Positions 29,398 to 38,295 of a stretch of 64,000 nucleotides of DNA are shown here, one piece after another. Source of the DNA: Vibrio europaeus (GTDB taxonomy: Bacteria; Pseudomonadota; Gammaproteobacteria; Enterobacterales; Vibrionaceae); assembly GCF_001695575.1 (NCBI RefSeq), contig NZ_LUAX01000004.1:124001-188000 (forward strand). Reading direction: 5' to 3'. Position 1 is the first letter of the stretch; each line of letters begins with the position of its first letter. The translations under genes and the position numbers were made by a program. The notes beneath the pieces were generated by a model that saw nothing but the letters and a program-made list of their open reading frames with translations, made no database searches and was not told where the DNA came from.

Positions 29398-31191
29398 TTA
29401 AAGGTTATGGGTATCCAAATGCTGTAGGAATGTCTCTGCGTTCATAAAGCCAGTAATGCGCGCGTTTGAAACGGGCTCACCATTAGCATCCCAGAACTCA
29501 ATAGTAGGAAGCCCAAGAACGTTCATCTCTTTCAACAGTGCAATGTCTTGCGGTTGGTTTCGTGTCACGTCCGCTTGCAGTAACACAAAGTCCTTGAGTC
29601 GTGACTCAACATCAGACTGGTGGAAGGTGTATTTCTCGAACTCTTTACAAGCGACACACCAGTCGGCGTAGAAATCGAGCATTACCGCTTTACCATCCGT
29701 TTTTGCTTTGGCAAGTTGTGTGTTGAGCTGTTCAACATTGGCGATCCGGATAAATTCTATCTGATTTTGTTTTTGCTCGGTGCTGATCGCGCTCTTACCA
29801 AAGTAGTGGTTCAATGCAGGTTGAACTGAGGCAAATAATCCCAGCACAGCGATGATTCCTACCACGCTTTGCTTCCAACCGCCAAATGGCAGTGAATTTT
29901 TGACATGGTAGAGCCAACCAAACGCTGCGATGCCGAGCACCGACCACAATCCAGTCGCCCACACCTCAGGCAAGATGCGCTCAAGTAAGAATATTGGCGC
30001 AGCCAGTAGAATGAAGCCAAACAGAGTCTTGACCCGATCCATCCAATTGCCTGCTTTAGGTAGCAGCTTGTTGCCAAAGACAGCGACTAGCATCAATGGG
30101 ATGCCCATACCTATAGCTAATGCGTATAGAGCGATACCACCAGTGAGTAGATCGCCACTTTGAGCCACGTACAGTAAAGCTCCAGACAGTGGTGCTGTAG
30201 TACAAGGTGAACAAACTAAGCCAGAAATCGCCCCCATGGCGAACACGCCCAGTGAACTTCCACCTTGTTGTTTGTTACTTAAATTGTTCAACCACGTCTG
30301 AACGCTGCTAGGCAGTTGTAAGCTGTAGAGACCAAACATGGAGAGTGCTAGAGCGACAAATAAAACGCTTAGGCCAATTAAGACATAAGGGTGCTGCATG
30401 GCTGCTTGAAATTGCATACCTGCTGACGCAACAACTAGGCCTAGTAAGGTATAGGTCAATGCCATGCCTTGCACGTAAACAAAGGCTAAACCCAGAGCAC
30501 GTCCATGGCTAAGCTTACCGCTACCCAAAACAATACTGGTTAAAATTGGGTACATTGGCAGTACACATGGTGTAAAGGCGAGACCAACACCTAAAGCCAA
30601 AAATAGTAGAGGCGTCCACCAGTTGTCACTGAGCTTAGAGGCGAGGTTTGACTCGCTTGATACGGGTGTTTGCTTTGTTGCTGTCGTTGATGCCGTTGGT
30701 TCTTTTTGAGTTGGAATGACTGCATTCGCTTCTTGGAAGTCGAAGCTAGTGACATCGATAACTCGGGTTTCTGGTGGGTAGCAAAAACCGGCTTTGGCAC
30801 AGCCTTGGTATTGAACGATCAGGCGCGCCCCATCTTGGTAATTTGCGAGCGGAACTTCGACAAACAGTGGTGTCGTGTAAATATTTACCTCACCAAAGAA
30901 CTCATCTTTGTAAGGTTCTCCATCTCGCATTTCAATATCACCAAGAGTGACATTTTCGCCACTGACAGAAATACGATGTTGATAGAGGTAGTAATCTTCT
31001 TTGACTTGCCAATCGAGGAAAACGCGATTCCCTTGTTGGAAAGAATTGAATGGGAAAGCTTGGTCTACCGGAACAAAAGTATTGTTGCTAACGCCAAAGC
31101 TTGGTGCGGAGTTTGATTGCTCAAAAACGGCCAAAGCAGGTGCAGAAACAATAGAAAAACACAGCAGAACTAGAGAAAAAGCGAAGCGCAT
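29398..31191 (-). CDS. dsbD: Thiol:disulfide interchange protein DsbD
   Basis: 597 residues. A signal peptide ([21 protein letters not shown]) leads to a periplasmic alpha domain with cysteines in [12 protein letters not shown] membrane domain of about eight segments has [10 protein letters not shown] and [14 protein letters not shown]. The C-terminal thioredoxin-like gamma domain has the Cys512-Val-Ala-Cys515 active site. DsbD passes electrons from cytoplasmic thioredoxin to periplasmic DsbC and related proteins. It stands alone, with a long inverted repeat downstream. Confidence 0.97.
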   Translation of the reverse strand: MRFAFSLVLLCFSIVSAPALAVFEQSNSAPSFGVSNNTFVPVDQAFPFNSFQQGNRVFLDWQVKEDYYLYQHRISVSGENVTLGDIEMRDGEPYKDEFFGEVNIYTTPLFVEVPLANYQDGARLIVQYQGCAKAGFCYPPETRVIDVTSFDFQEANAVIPTQKEPTASTTATKQTPVSSESNLASKLSDNWWTPLLFLALGVGLAFTPCVLPMYPILTSIVLGSGKLSHGRALGLAFVYVQGMALTYTLLGLVVASAGMQFQAAMQHPYVLIGLSVLFVALALSMFGLYSLQLPSSVQTWLNNLSNKQQGGSSLGVFAMGAISGLVCSPCTTAPLSGALLYVAQSGDLLTGGIALYALAIGMGIPLMLVAVFGNKLLPKAGNWMDRVKTLFGFILLAAPIFLLERILPEVWATGLWSVLGIAAFGWLYHVKNSLPFGGWKQSVVGIIAVLGLFASVQPALNHYFGKSAISTEQKQNQIEFIRIANVEQLNTQLAKAKTDGKAVMLDFYADWCVACKEFEKYTFHQSDVESRLKDFVLLQADVTRNQPQDIALLKEMNVLGLPTIEFWDANGEPVSNARITGFMNAETFLQHLDTHNL

Positions 31192-31338
31192 AGAAGAGTC
31201 ACTTAAGTTAAATTTTCATCATTTTAACTCAATCAGACAGAGGAAAGGGGGAATAAGTTTCAACTTACTATCATTTAGAACATTTTTTGTGTGATGCCTC
31301 CCCAAAGAAATGGGGCTCTTAGAGGAGGCAATAAAGTA

Positions 31339-31827
31339 CTAAGCGACACCTAACCGCGCGCGAACCACACGCTCACACGCATCAATGTTGTCAGTATCTT
31401 TAGGGATGACAAGCACCGTGTCGTTACCGCCAACCGTACCTAAGATCTCGGTATGTGGGTCAATATCGACTAATCGAGCGACAAGTTGCGCGCTACCTGG
31501 GTGGGTTTTGACCACCACCATAGCCTGGTTATGAGTTATGAATTCTATCTGGGAAGAAATAGAGGACTCGACACGTACCGGAGCCGTTTCAACGGTAATG
31601 CAGTAAACCTTCTTACCACACGCATTCTGGACTTTCACTACACCTAACTGAGACAGCAATCTAGAGACGGTAGATTGACTGATACCTTCGAAACCAATAT
31701 CTACCAAGGCTTCACGGAGCTCATTTTGAGTGCTAAAACTTTGCTGTTGCAGCAGACGTTTGCATGCCGCGGTTAGCGTTTTGTCTTCACTGTAGTCAAT
31801 AGTGGTTGCGTTTAGAGTTTCACTCAT
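31339..31827 (-). CDS. argR: ArgR-family arginine repressor paralogue
   Basis: 162 residues. The N-terminal winged helix contains ISQSTVSRLLSQLG, and the C-terminal hexamerisation domain contains GTVGGNDTVLVIP. E. coli ArgR has Asp128-Asp129 at the last motif for binding arginine; here the pair is Asn135-Asp136. Vibrio also has an ArgR encoded near mdh, so this is likely a second paralogue. Its place at the end of arcA-arcC-arcB-pyrBI suggests it regulates that cluster. Whether it needs arginine as corepressor is open. Confidence 0.85.
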   Translation of the reverse strand: MSETLNATTIDYSEDKTLTAACKRLLQQQSFSTQNELREALVDIGFEGISQSTVSRLLSQLGVVKVQNACGKKVYCITVETAPVRVESSISSQIEFITHNQAMVVVKTHPGSAQLVARLVDIDPHTEILGTVGGNDTVLVIPKDTDNIDACERVVRARLGVA

Positions 31828-32130
31828 GGGAACTCCTTAAAAAACATGACGTAGGGATGATTCGTCCATGTAACTATCAGCACTTAACTCCATCTAGGTG
31901 CCGTACCATTTGATTGAGCGGTCACTTCTTTTTTGGTGACTTATATTTAATGCGATCATAATACCACCAAAGTATATGTGGCTTTGTGAGAGTGATCGCC
32001 AAATAAATAACTGCTTTTACGGATGTTTTTTGGAGAAATATTCTGATGGAAAGTGGATATTTATTCCTGATTGGGAATAAATATCCAGCTTAATTTTAGA
32101 GGGAGAGTAGCGAGATTAAGCGCTGATTGC
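31828..32130. promoter_or_regulatory. Intergenic region between pyrI and argR
   Basis: 303 bases holding the argR promoter. It contains the perfect inverted repeat at 32054-32087 and a short GTCAC/GTGAC pair at about 31920-31940. No convincing ARG box was found. Confidence 0.45.
32054..32087. repeat. Perfect 14-bp inverted repeat between pyrI and argR
   Basis: TGGATATTTATTCC and its exact complement flank TGATTG. It lies 44 bases past the pyrI stop. It could be an mRNA 3' stem for pyrBI or an operator; there is no strong T run on the minus strand. Confidence 0.85.
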
Positions 32131-32595
32131 TTAGCGCGCTTCCGTCATGATTTCGCGTGAGAATACTTTTTCACAGTAATGGCATTTTAGCTGCACATTC
32201 TCTTTCTTTTGCTGCACATTAAAGCGACTTTCTACCGGTTCTCCGTGTGAAATACAGTTGCTGTTCGGGCACTCAAATACACTTTCAATGCTTTCTGGAA
32301 GCACAAGATTAAGCTTGTTGACGACCTTGTATTCTTCAATCTGATTCACCGTTGCTTTTGGTGCATAAAGCGCTAGTTGGTTAGCTTGTTCCTTAGTCAG
32401 GTAGATGTTTTCAATCTTGATCAGGTCTTTGGCACCTAGCGCTGAAGAAGGCAGGTTTAGACCTATCGTAATACGCTCATTTGACTTGTGCATTTTGAAC
32501 AGTTTCAGCACCTTGATGCCGATGTTTGCAGGAATATGGTCAATGACAGAGCCGTTGCGAATCGCTTCTACTTGTAGTTGAGTTTCTTTTACCAT
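32131..32595 (-). CDS. pyrI: Aspartate carbamoyltransferase regulatory chain
   Basis: 154 residues, as in E. coli (153). The C-terminal zinc site has four cysteines in CPNSNC and CHYC. The N-terminal allosteric domain contains [10 protein letters not shown] and [11 protein letters not shown]. PyrI binds CTP and ATP and controls PyrB in the 2(c3):3(r2) holoenzyme. It follows pyrB by 17 bases, so they share a transcript. Confidence 0.97.
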   Translation of the reverse strand: MVKETQLQVEAIRNGSVIDHIPANIGIKVLKLFKMHKSNERITIGLNLPSSALGAKDLIKIENIYLTKEQANQLALYAPKATVNQIEEYKVVNKLNLVLPESIESVFECPNSNCISHGEPVESRFNVQQKKENVQLKCHYCEKVFSREIMTEAR

Positions 32596-32612
32596 GATAG
32601 TTCTCCTGCGGA

Positions 32613-33542
32613 TTAAAGAGTTTCGTTCAAGACTAGGGCTAGCAGAGCTTCGCGTGCATAAACGCCATTTTCAGCTTGCTCGAAGTAGTAAGCGTGTTTG
32701 GTCTTATCGACATCTGTGGTGATCTCGTCAACACGTGGTAGCGGGTGAAGCACTTTTAAGTTGTCGCGCGCGCCTTCTAGGGTTGCTGCTGTGAGGATGA
32801 AGGCTGATTTTATATGTGCGTATTCAGATTCATCAAAGCGCTCTTTTTGCACTCGCGTCATGTAAAGCACGTCGAGTTCAGGTACCACTTCTTCGATGTT
32901 GTTGTGCATGCTGAACTTGATACCCGCTTCCTCTAACTCTTCACAGATATAGTCAGGCATAGCCAGCGCATCTGGTGCGATAAAGAAGAAACGTACATTG
33001 TTGAATTTTGCCAGTGCTTGAGTCAGTGAGTGCACAGTGCGGCCATATTTAAGGTCACCAACGAAAGCAACGTTAAGGTTATCAAGCGTGCCTTGCGTTT
33101 CGTAGATAGAGAATAGGTCGAGCAGAGTTTGGGTTGGGTGTTGGTTTGCACCGTCGCCACCATTAATGATTGGCACACCGTTAGAGAACTCAGACGCTAA
33201 ACGCGCAGCCCCTTCTTGAGGATGGCGCATCACAAAGGCATCAACATAGGAAGCAATGACTTGGACTGAGTCTGCCAAGGTTTCCCCTTTCTTAGCCAGA
33301 GACGTGTTACCCCCGTTATCGAAGCCAATCACGCTGCCGCCTAAACGCTCAACGGCGGTTTCAAACGACAAACGGGTACGCGTCGATGGCTCGAAGAAGC
33401 AACTCGCCACGACTTTGTTTTTTAGTAGCTCAGGGTTGGGCTCTGCTTTTAAGCGTGCTGCAGTATCGACGATAAGTTCAAGCTCGCTGCGGCTGAGCTC
33501 AGGGATGGATATGATGTGCTTGTTAAATAACGAATGCGCCAT
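32613..33542 (-). CDS. pyrB: Aspartate carbamoyltransferase catalytic chain
   Basis: 309 residues. It has [12 protein letters not shown] for carbamoyl phosphate, [22 protein letters not shown], and HPLPRVDE. It makes carbamoyl aspartate, the committed step of pyrimidine synthesis. The start is [10 protein letters not shown], seven codons after an earlier ATG. An attenuator and leader peptide precede it, and pyrI follows. Confidence 0.97.
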   Translation of the reverse strand: MAHSLFNKHIISIPELSRSELELIVDTAARLKAEPNPELLKNKVVASCFFEPSTRTRLSFETAVERLGGSVIGFDNGGNTSLAKKGETLADSVQVIASYVDAFVMRHPQEGAARLASEFSNGVPIINGGDGANQHPTQTLLDLFSIYETQGTLDNLNVAFVGDLKYGRTVHSLTQALAKFNNVRFFFIAPDALAMPDYICEELEEAGIKFSMHNNIEEVVPELDVLYMTRVQKERFDESEYAHIKSAFILTAATLEGARDNLKVLHPLPRVDEITTDVDKTKHAYYFEQAENGVYAREALLALVLNETL

Positions 33543-33581
33543 AGCTGTATTTCCTCGCCTCATAGATGACAGACAAAAAAA

Positions 33582-33603
33582 AGCCCCCTAATAATAGGAG
33601 GCT
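33582..33603 (-). terminator. pyrBI attenuator terminator
   Basis: Stem AGCCTCCT/AGGGGGCT (G-U pair allowed) with a run of eight or more T residues on the minus strand. It overlaps the end of the pyrL reading frame, the arrangement that lets translation of pyrL melt the terminator when UTP is scarce. Confidence 0.9.
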
Positions 33604-33698
33604 GATAAAGGATCGTTGGAGACCAAAAATAAAACAGCTGACGTCCCTGATTCAGGGCGCGTTTTGTAGCAACGATGGGTTACTAGTAGCTGAAACAT
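33588..33698 (-). CDS. pyrL: pyrBI leader peptide
   Basis: 36 codons starting MFQLLVTHRCYK, with a near-perfect AAGGAG ribosome-binding site seven bases ahead. The stop lies inside the attenuator stem. Upstream of the stem the transcript is U-rich (GCTGTTTTATTTTTGG), where polymerase would pause at low UTP. This is the E. coli pyrL mechanism; the peptide sequence itself is not conserved with E. coli. Below the usual length cut-off, but the layout is strong evidence. Confidence 0.85.
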   Translation of the reverse strand: MFQLLVTHRCYKTRPESGTSAVLFLVSNDPLSASYY

Positions 33699-33726
33699 TT
33701 TGTACTCCTTAGACAAATTGCGGAGG

Positions 33727-33732
33727 ATTATA
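33727..33732 (-). promoter_or_regulatory. pyrL-pyrBI -10 box
   Basis: TATAAT on the minus strand, 28 bases upstream of the pyrL start. The -35 is weak (TTGCGT, spacer 16), which fits a promoter modulated by the overlapping operator. Confidence 0.7.
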
Positions 33733-33748
33733 CGGACAAAATTACGTG

Positions 33749-33764
33749 ACGCAAGCGTTTGCGC
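33749..33764. promoter_or_regulatory. PurR-type operator over the pyrBI promoter
   Basis: ACGCAAGCGTTTGCGC matches 15 of 16 positions of the consensus ANGCAANCGNTTNCNT. It spans the -35 region of the pyrL-pyrBI promoter. PurR controls several pyrimidine genes in E. coli but this position for pyrBI is not the classical one. Another LacI-family regulator could also use it. Confidence 0.7.
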
Positions 33765-34018
33765 AAAGTATCCATAAATTGGATTTTTATGCGAAATTGA
33801 TTGTTTTTGATGGGCTTTTTGCAGCCGTTGGCAGAACTTGCTTGAAGGGTGATTGTGAATTTTTTTATAGTAAGCGCGATGAAAAAAAATGCGGGCTTTA
33901 TTCAGCATGCTTTTTGAAACATGGTGAACGCCACCCGCATTTCCCTGCAAATCACTCGTGATACCTATGGATTACTTCCGCGATATAGAGTGTTCTCGAT
34001 TAATATCTTTGAGTGATA

Positions 34019-35029
34019 TTAGTCGCCTAGTGTTGCTACCATCACTGCTTTGATAGTGTGCATGCGGTTCTCTGCTTCATCGAAGACGATAGAGTGTTTA
34101 GATTCAACAACTTCATCTGTTACTTCTACGCCATCTTTAAGTTGTGGGTACTCAGCCGCTAGTTGCTTACCAACGGTAGTATCTTCGCCATGGAATGCAG
34201 GTAGACAGTGCATGAATTTCACATGTGGGTTACCTGTCGCTTTTAGCATTTCCATGTTCACTTGGTAAGGCATCATTAGGTTGATACGCTCAGCCCATGC
34301 TTCTTTCGCTTCACCCATAGATACCCATACGTCTGTGTATAGGTAATCACAGCCTTGAACGCCTTCTTGTACTTCTTCAGTCAGAGTGATTTTCGCACCG
34401 GTTTCTTCAGCGATTTCGCGACAAGTCGCTACTAGCTCTTCTTCTGGCCAGAACGCTTTAGGAGCCACTAGACGGATGTCCATACCCATCTTCGCCGCAC
34501 CAACCATTAGAGAGTTACCCATGTTGTTGCGAGCGTCACCTAGGTAAGCGAACTTCATTTCATGTAGCTGTTTACCACGGCCGTGTTCCATCATAGTTAG
34601 GAAGTCAGCTAGGATTTGCGTTGGGTGGAACTCGTCTGTTAGGCCATTCCATACAGGAACACCAGCGTATGCGCCTAGCTCTTCAACGATTTCTTGACCA
34701 AAGCCGCGGTACTCGATGCCGTCGTACATGCGACCAAGAACGCGAGCTGTATCTTTCATTGACTCTTTGTGACCGATTTGAGAACCCGATGGGCCTAAGT
34801 AAGAAACTTGAGCGCCTTGGTCAAATGCTGCAACTTCAAATGCACAACGAGTACGAGTAGACGTTTTCTCGAAAATTAGGGCAATGTTTTTGCCTTTTAG
34901 ACGAGGTTGTTCATAGCCGTTGTATTTCGCTTTTTTAAGTTCCGCAGATAGATCCAACATGTGTTGAATTTCACGTGGATTAAAGTCTAATAGTTTTAGG
35001 AAGTTACGGTTGCGTAGGTTAAAAGCCAT
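34019..35029 (-). CDS. arcB: Ornithine carbamoyltransferase (catabolic context)
   Basis: 336 residues. Carbamoyl-phosphate motif [12 protein letters not shown] near residue 57; ornithine motif [11 protein letters not shown] near the C-terminus. In an arcA-arcC-arcB cluster the enzyme runs backwards, splitting citrulline into ornithine and carbamoyl phosphate. The sequence alone cannot separate ArcB from anabolic ArgF, so the symbol rests on context. The start is [12 protein letters not shown], not the ATG 33 codons upstream. arcC is 182 bases upstream, across a large stem-loop. Confidence 0.9.
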   Translation of the reverse strand: MAFNLRNRNFLKLLDFNPREIQHMLDLSAELKKAKYNGYEQPRLKGKNIALIFEKTSTRTRCAFEVAAFDQGAQVSYLGPSGSQIGHKESMKDTARVLGRMYDGIEYRGFGQEIVEELGAYAGVPVWNGLTDEFHPTQILADFLTMMEHGRGKQLHEMKFAYLGDARNNMGNSLMVGAAKMGMDIRLVAPKAFWPEEELVATCREIAEETGAKITLTEEVQEGVQGCDYLYTDVWVSMGEAKEAWAERINLMMPYQVNMEMLKATGNPHVKFMHCLPAFHGEDTTVGKQLAAEYPQLKDGVEVTDEVVESKHSIVFDEAENRMHTIKAVMVATLGD

Positions 35030-35123
35030 GATGTTTTCCTTCTTTGTTTTGATTGCGCTCTCTTGGTTGCAGGGAAAGAGGTAAGAAAGCGCATAAATAA
35101 GTAATGTTTGTATAACTATTGCT

Positions 35124-35199
35124 TCCACAGTGGGGAGCGAGATATGAATACCTTAAGTTCAACGAGGGTCTGGTTATTCAATCTCGCTCCAGTTGTGGA
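35124..35199. repeat. Large stem-loop between arcC and arcB
   Basis: The left arm 35124-35152 pairs with 35172-35199 over nearly its full length, through TCCACA/TGTGGA, GGAGCGAGAT/ATCTCGCTCC and TGAATA/TATTCA segments with small bulges. The loop is 19 bases. It may mark an RNA processing or stability site between the two genes. Confidence 0.85.
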
Positions 35200-35211
35200 G
35201 TAACGAGCCGG

Positions 35212-36123
35212 TTAGCCTTTGGTGATATTGGTACCCGCGGTGCCTTGAAGAATGCGTAAACCATCTTCTAAAGAACCAATGCCGACCACTTTGCCACCTT
35301 GTGTAATGAACTCGCATGACGCTTCGATCTTCGGTCCCATAGAGCCAGCATCAAATTGGTACTGAGCTAACTCAGATGGGTTAGTGCTGCGTAGAGCATG
35401 TTGAGTTGGTTTGCCCCAATCTAGGTAAACTGCATCAGCGTCAGTCAGGATAAGTAGTGCATCGGCGTCCAGTTGTTTTGCTAGGAATGCAGCAGACATG
35501 TCTTTGTCGATAACCGCTTCAACACCAACTAATTTGCCGTTTTCACGTTTGACCGGAATACCGCCACCGCCAGTACAGATAACCAAGTGGCCTTGTTCGA
35601 TAAGCGCGGTAATCGCTTCATGTTCAATGATGCCTGTAGGCTGTGGGCTTGGGACTACGCGGCGGAAGTGTTGGCCGTCTGGCTTGATTGTCCAGCGGTA
35701 CTTCTCTGCTAATTCACGCGCTTCTGCTTCTTCGTAAATTGGGCCGATAGGCTTGGTTGGATCGGCGAATGCAGGATCGCTTGGGTCAACCGTCATTTGA
35801 GTCAACATGCAAGTTGCGTTGACGTTAGGCATTTGGTTTTTAAACTCTTGCATCAGCATGTAGCCGATCATGCCTTGAGTTTCACTGCCCAGTACATCAA
35901 GTGGGTACGGAGCGACTTTTTTGTATTCCAGACCTTGTAGAGCAAGTAGGCCAACTTGTGGGCCATTACCGTGCACAAGCACTACGTTGTACTCTTGCGC
36001 AATTTCAGAAATTGTCTTAACCGCAATTTCAATGTTTTGGCGCTGAACTTCAGCTTCTAATGGCTCGCCGCGGCGAAGTAGGGCGTTACCGCCAAGTGCT
36101 ACAACTACTGTTTGTTTAGTCAT
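35212..36123 (-). CDS. arcC: Carbamate kinase
   Basis: 303 residues, beginning MTKQTVVVALGGNALLRRG, the family N-terminus. The amino-acid-kinase fold motifs HGNGPQVG and VICTGGGGIPV are present, and the VIDKDMSAAFLAKQL block follows. It transfers phosphate from carbamoyl phosphate to ADP, making the ATP of the arginine deiminase route. It lies 59 bases after arcA, with a short hairpin in the gap. Confidence 0.96.
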   Translation of the reverse strand: MTKQTVVVALGGNALLRRGEPLEAEVQRQNIEIAVKTISEIAQEYNVVLVHGNGPQVGLLALQGLEYKKVAPYPLDVLGSETQGMIGYMLMQEFKNQMPNVNATCMLTQMTVDPSDPAFADPTKPIGPIYEEAEARELAEKYRWTIKPDGQHFRRVVPSPQPTGIIEHEAITALIEQGHLVICTGGGGIPVKRENGKLVGVEAVIDKDMSAAFLAKQLDADALLILTDADAVYLDWGKPTQHALRSTNPSELAQYQFDAGSMGPKIEASCEFITQGGKVVGIGSLEDGLRILQGTAGTNITKG

Positions 36124-36144
36124 TGCTTTAATCTCTCTGCAGGG

Positions 36145-36168
36145 GGCAGGAGCAAAAGGGCTCCCGCC
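36145..36168. repeat. Short stem-loop between arcA and arcC
   Basis: GGCAGGAGC pairs with GCTCCCGCC at eight of nine positions. There is no T run, so an RNA processing or stability role is more likely than termination. Confidence 0.6.
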
Positions 36169-36182
36169 AACTAATCACTTAT

Positions 36183-37406
36183 TCAAATACCGTCACGCTC
36201 GATTGGGCAGCTCATGCAGCGAGCACCACCACGACCACGGCCTAGCTCGTCACCTGGGATAGGTAGAACAGTGATGCCCGCTTTGTCGTATTTCTCGTTG
36301 GTGTAAGTGTTGCCTTCGTAGCCAACAACCACGCCTGGTTTCACCGTCAGTACGTTGTTTGCGTCGTTCCACTGCTCACGTTCTGCGTGGAAGTTGTCAC
36401 CACCTGTTGTGATAAGGTTGAGCTTGTCGACACCAAGAGCTTTCTCGATAGCCGTTACAAAGTAGCCCTCTTCTTTCACATTAACCGCACCAGACTCATC
36501 GCCAGTTAGGCTCCAACATTTCACGTCTTTACGAACCACTTCTGGGTAAACAGAGAAGGTATCTTCGTTCATGTGAGTCATAACGGTGTCTAGGTGCATG
36601 CAAGAGCGGTGTTTAGGCAGCTCCATCGCAATGATTTGTTTCGCTTGACCGTGCTTGAACAGACCAGAAGCTAAGTGTTCAACACCTTGTGCCGTTGTGC
36701 GCTCAGACATACCGATAAGCACTGTGCCGCGACCGATAACGAGTACGTCGCCGCCTTCGATAGTTGAGTTGTCGTAGTTGATTGTCTCTTCGTCGCCGAA
36801 GTACTTAATGAAGTCTTGACCTGCGAAGGTTGGGTGCCAACGGTAAATAGCACGAACATGGTTTGTTTCACGTTGACGAGCTGGTTTTGCCATTGGGTTG
36901 ATTGATACGCCACCGTATACCCAGCAAGAAGTATCACGAGTAAATAGGTGATTTGGTAGAGGCTCAATGATGAAATCAGTTGGAGCATGCAGACCTTGCA
37001 TCATTGAAGAAGATTTCATTGGCATTTCAGCGTAAGAAAGGCCACCAGTCAGAATTTTAGCTAGCTCTAGATTAGGTAGGTCACCTAAGTAGCAGCGTAC
37101 ATCGTTAGCGAAGGTCTTGCCTAAGCGGTAATCTGATACTTGGCGGCTAAGTAGCCAGTCTTTTGCTTCTGGAACAGCAAGCGTGTCTGCTAGTAGGTCT
37201 GTAAGAAGTAGCACTTCCACACCTTGATCACGCAATGTTTGAGTGAATACGTCGTGCTCTTTACCTGCACGCTCAACTGCCAGTACGTCATCAAATAGCA
37301 GATCGTGACAGTTAGAAGGTGTCAGGTGAGTCAGAGCTCGTCTAGGGCGGTGAACAAGAACGCGACGTAATTGACCGATTTCAGAACCTACGTATAACTT
37401 ACTCAT
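36183..37406 (-). CDS. arcA: Arginine deiminase
   Basis: 407 residues. Near the C-terminus [16 protein letters not shown] carries the catalytic Cys397. Upstream, FTRDTSCW and [15 protein letters not shown] match arginine-binding and catalytic segments. It hydrolyses arginine to citrulline and ammonia, the entry step of the deiminase route. First gene of arcA-arcC-arcB. A TGAAT/ATTCA palindrome about 75 bases upstream may be an operator. Confidence 0.97.
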   Translation of the reverse strand: MSKLYVGSEIGQLRRVLVHRPRRALTHLTPSNCHDLLFDDVLAVERAGKEHDVFTQTLRDQGVEVLLLTDLLADTLAVPEAKDWLLSRQVSDYRLGKTFANDVRCYLGDLPNLELAKILTGGLSYAEMPMKSSSMMQGLHAPTDFIIEPLPNHLFTRDTSCWVYGGVSINPMAKPARQRETNHVRAIYRWHPTFAGQDFIKYFGDEETINYDNSTIEGGDVLVIGRGTVLIGMSERTTAQGVEHLASGLFKHGQAKQIIAMELPKHRSCMHLDTVMTHMNEDTFSVYPEVVRKDVKCWSLTGDESGAVNVKEEGYFVTAIEKALGVDKLNLITTGGDNFHAEREQWNDANNVLTVKPGVVVGYEGNTYTNEKYDKAGITVLPIPGDELGRGRGGARCMSCPIERDGI

Positions 37407-37949
37407 GATCGTATCTCTCTTATATTTTAATTAGTCTTAATATTTAAAAACTAATATTTAATTTGTAGGGAATAGAAGCGTGAATTTATTTATTCACTTA
37501 TTTTGTTTCTGGAACTCATATTACGCCTGTTGGCAGGGGAATCTTAGAGGTCAATCACAGTTCGATTTTTATGCTCCAGGCCTTGATTTACAAGGGTTTT
37601 AACAATATCTATGCAGTTGTTATTGAGCTGTAACACCCCTAATTAGCCACTCAGTGTGGAACTTTATGCAGGTAAATATCCAAGATGCTAGATAAACAAT
37701 AATTAGAAGAAAGAATATGCACTAAAAATTTAGTAACAATAATTTGAATAAAGCGGAAATATGCAATGAATCTTTCTAGATAATTGCTTTCGAGGTGTTA
37801 ATTAATCGTTTTATAACAAAATATTTGGTGATAATTGTTGTGCTGATCACATATTAATATTTGCAGCTCTTTAATTACATGGATTTATTTATTTATTTAA
37901 TTAATAAAGTTTATTGGTTGGGATACTTTTTCTAATTCAAATAATTGAA
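37407..37949. promoter_or_regulatory. AT-rich region upstream of arcA
   Basis: About 540 bases, unusually AT-rich. It contains TGAATTTATTTATTCA, a direct pair of TAATATTTA at ~37438-37460, ACTAAAAATTTAGT at 37721-37734, and a CCTTG/CAAGG pair. No gene is seen. It should hold the arcA promoter and binding sites for ArgR and perhaps anaerobic regulators. Confidence 0.5.
37481..37496. promoter_or_regulatory. ARG-box-like palindrome upstream of arcA
   Basis: TGAAT and ATTCA half-sites match the ArgR consensus, but the spacer is six bases instead of four. It lies ~75 bases upstream of arcA. A variant spacing would be consistent with recognition by the diverged ArgR paralogue, which is speculation. 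Confidence 0.4.
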
Positions 37950-38220
37950 ATGGGAACGGACTACGTCCTAGGGAGAGCTGGATCGCTACGCTGCTGGATA
38001 ACGGGATCGGGCTTCGCCCTTCTAGAAAGCTAGAGTTGATCTCTCAACCACAGCGGAGAACTTTAGTTATCCAGTTATCCAGTTATCCAGTTATCCAGTT
38101 ATCCAGTTATCGTAGGACCAAGTCTGTTCTCGCATCCCATTTCTGTAGCTAGGCGTTCAGAACAAAAGGGTTGACCTTATGTGCTAACCCTCAACAATTT
38201 CTCCAGCTCTCCAAAAAAAA
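37950..38220. repeat. Dispersed hairpin-rich repeat (copy B)
   Basis: Bases 37980-38078 match 24770-24868 at 97 of 99 positions. Five TTATCCAG units follow at 38067-38106, where copy A has one. The right end has a degraded AGGGTTGAC hairpin and two CTCCAGCT units. It sits between the yfcC stop region and the upstream side of arcA. Confidence 0.92.
38067..38106. repeat. 8-bp tandem array, five copies of TTATCCAG
   Basis: Five exact head-to-tail units inside repeat copy B; four occur at 2405-2436 and one in copy A. Copy number differences between sites point to slippage. Confidence 0.92.
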
Positions 38221-38222
38221 GA

Positions 38223-38244
38223 AAAGCCGCACTAAGGCGGCTTT
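38223..38244 (-). terminator. Terminator after the YfcC-family gene
   Basis: AAAGCCGC/GCGGCTTT-like stem with loop ACTAAG; the minus strand runs into CTTTTTTTT. A second hairpin, GGCTCAC/GTGAGCC, lies just upstream at 38251-38269. Confidence 0.88.
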
Positions 38245-38295
38245 GAGGGTGGCTCACTTCCTGTGAGCCAGGGTAAGGATAAGAAAGTTTATCAC

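Noticed and set aside
31296..31329. Standard terminator after argR
   Set aside because: GCCTCC/GGAGGC and CCCC/GGGG pair, but there is no T run on the minus strand, so I do not call it a Rho-independent terminator.
33699..33950. N-terminal extension of the pyrL reading frame to about 120 residues
   Set aside because: The extension would span the pyrBI promoter and the PurR-type operator. The strong AAGGAG site and TATAAT box support the short peptide starting at 33698.
34019..35029. Anabolic argF
   Set aside because: Sequence cannot exclude it, but the arcA-arcC-arcB context makes a catabolic role more likely.
35124..35199. ERIC element
   Set aside because: It is shorter than the 127-bp ERIC element and does not carry the known ERIC end sequences.
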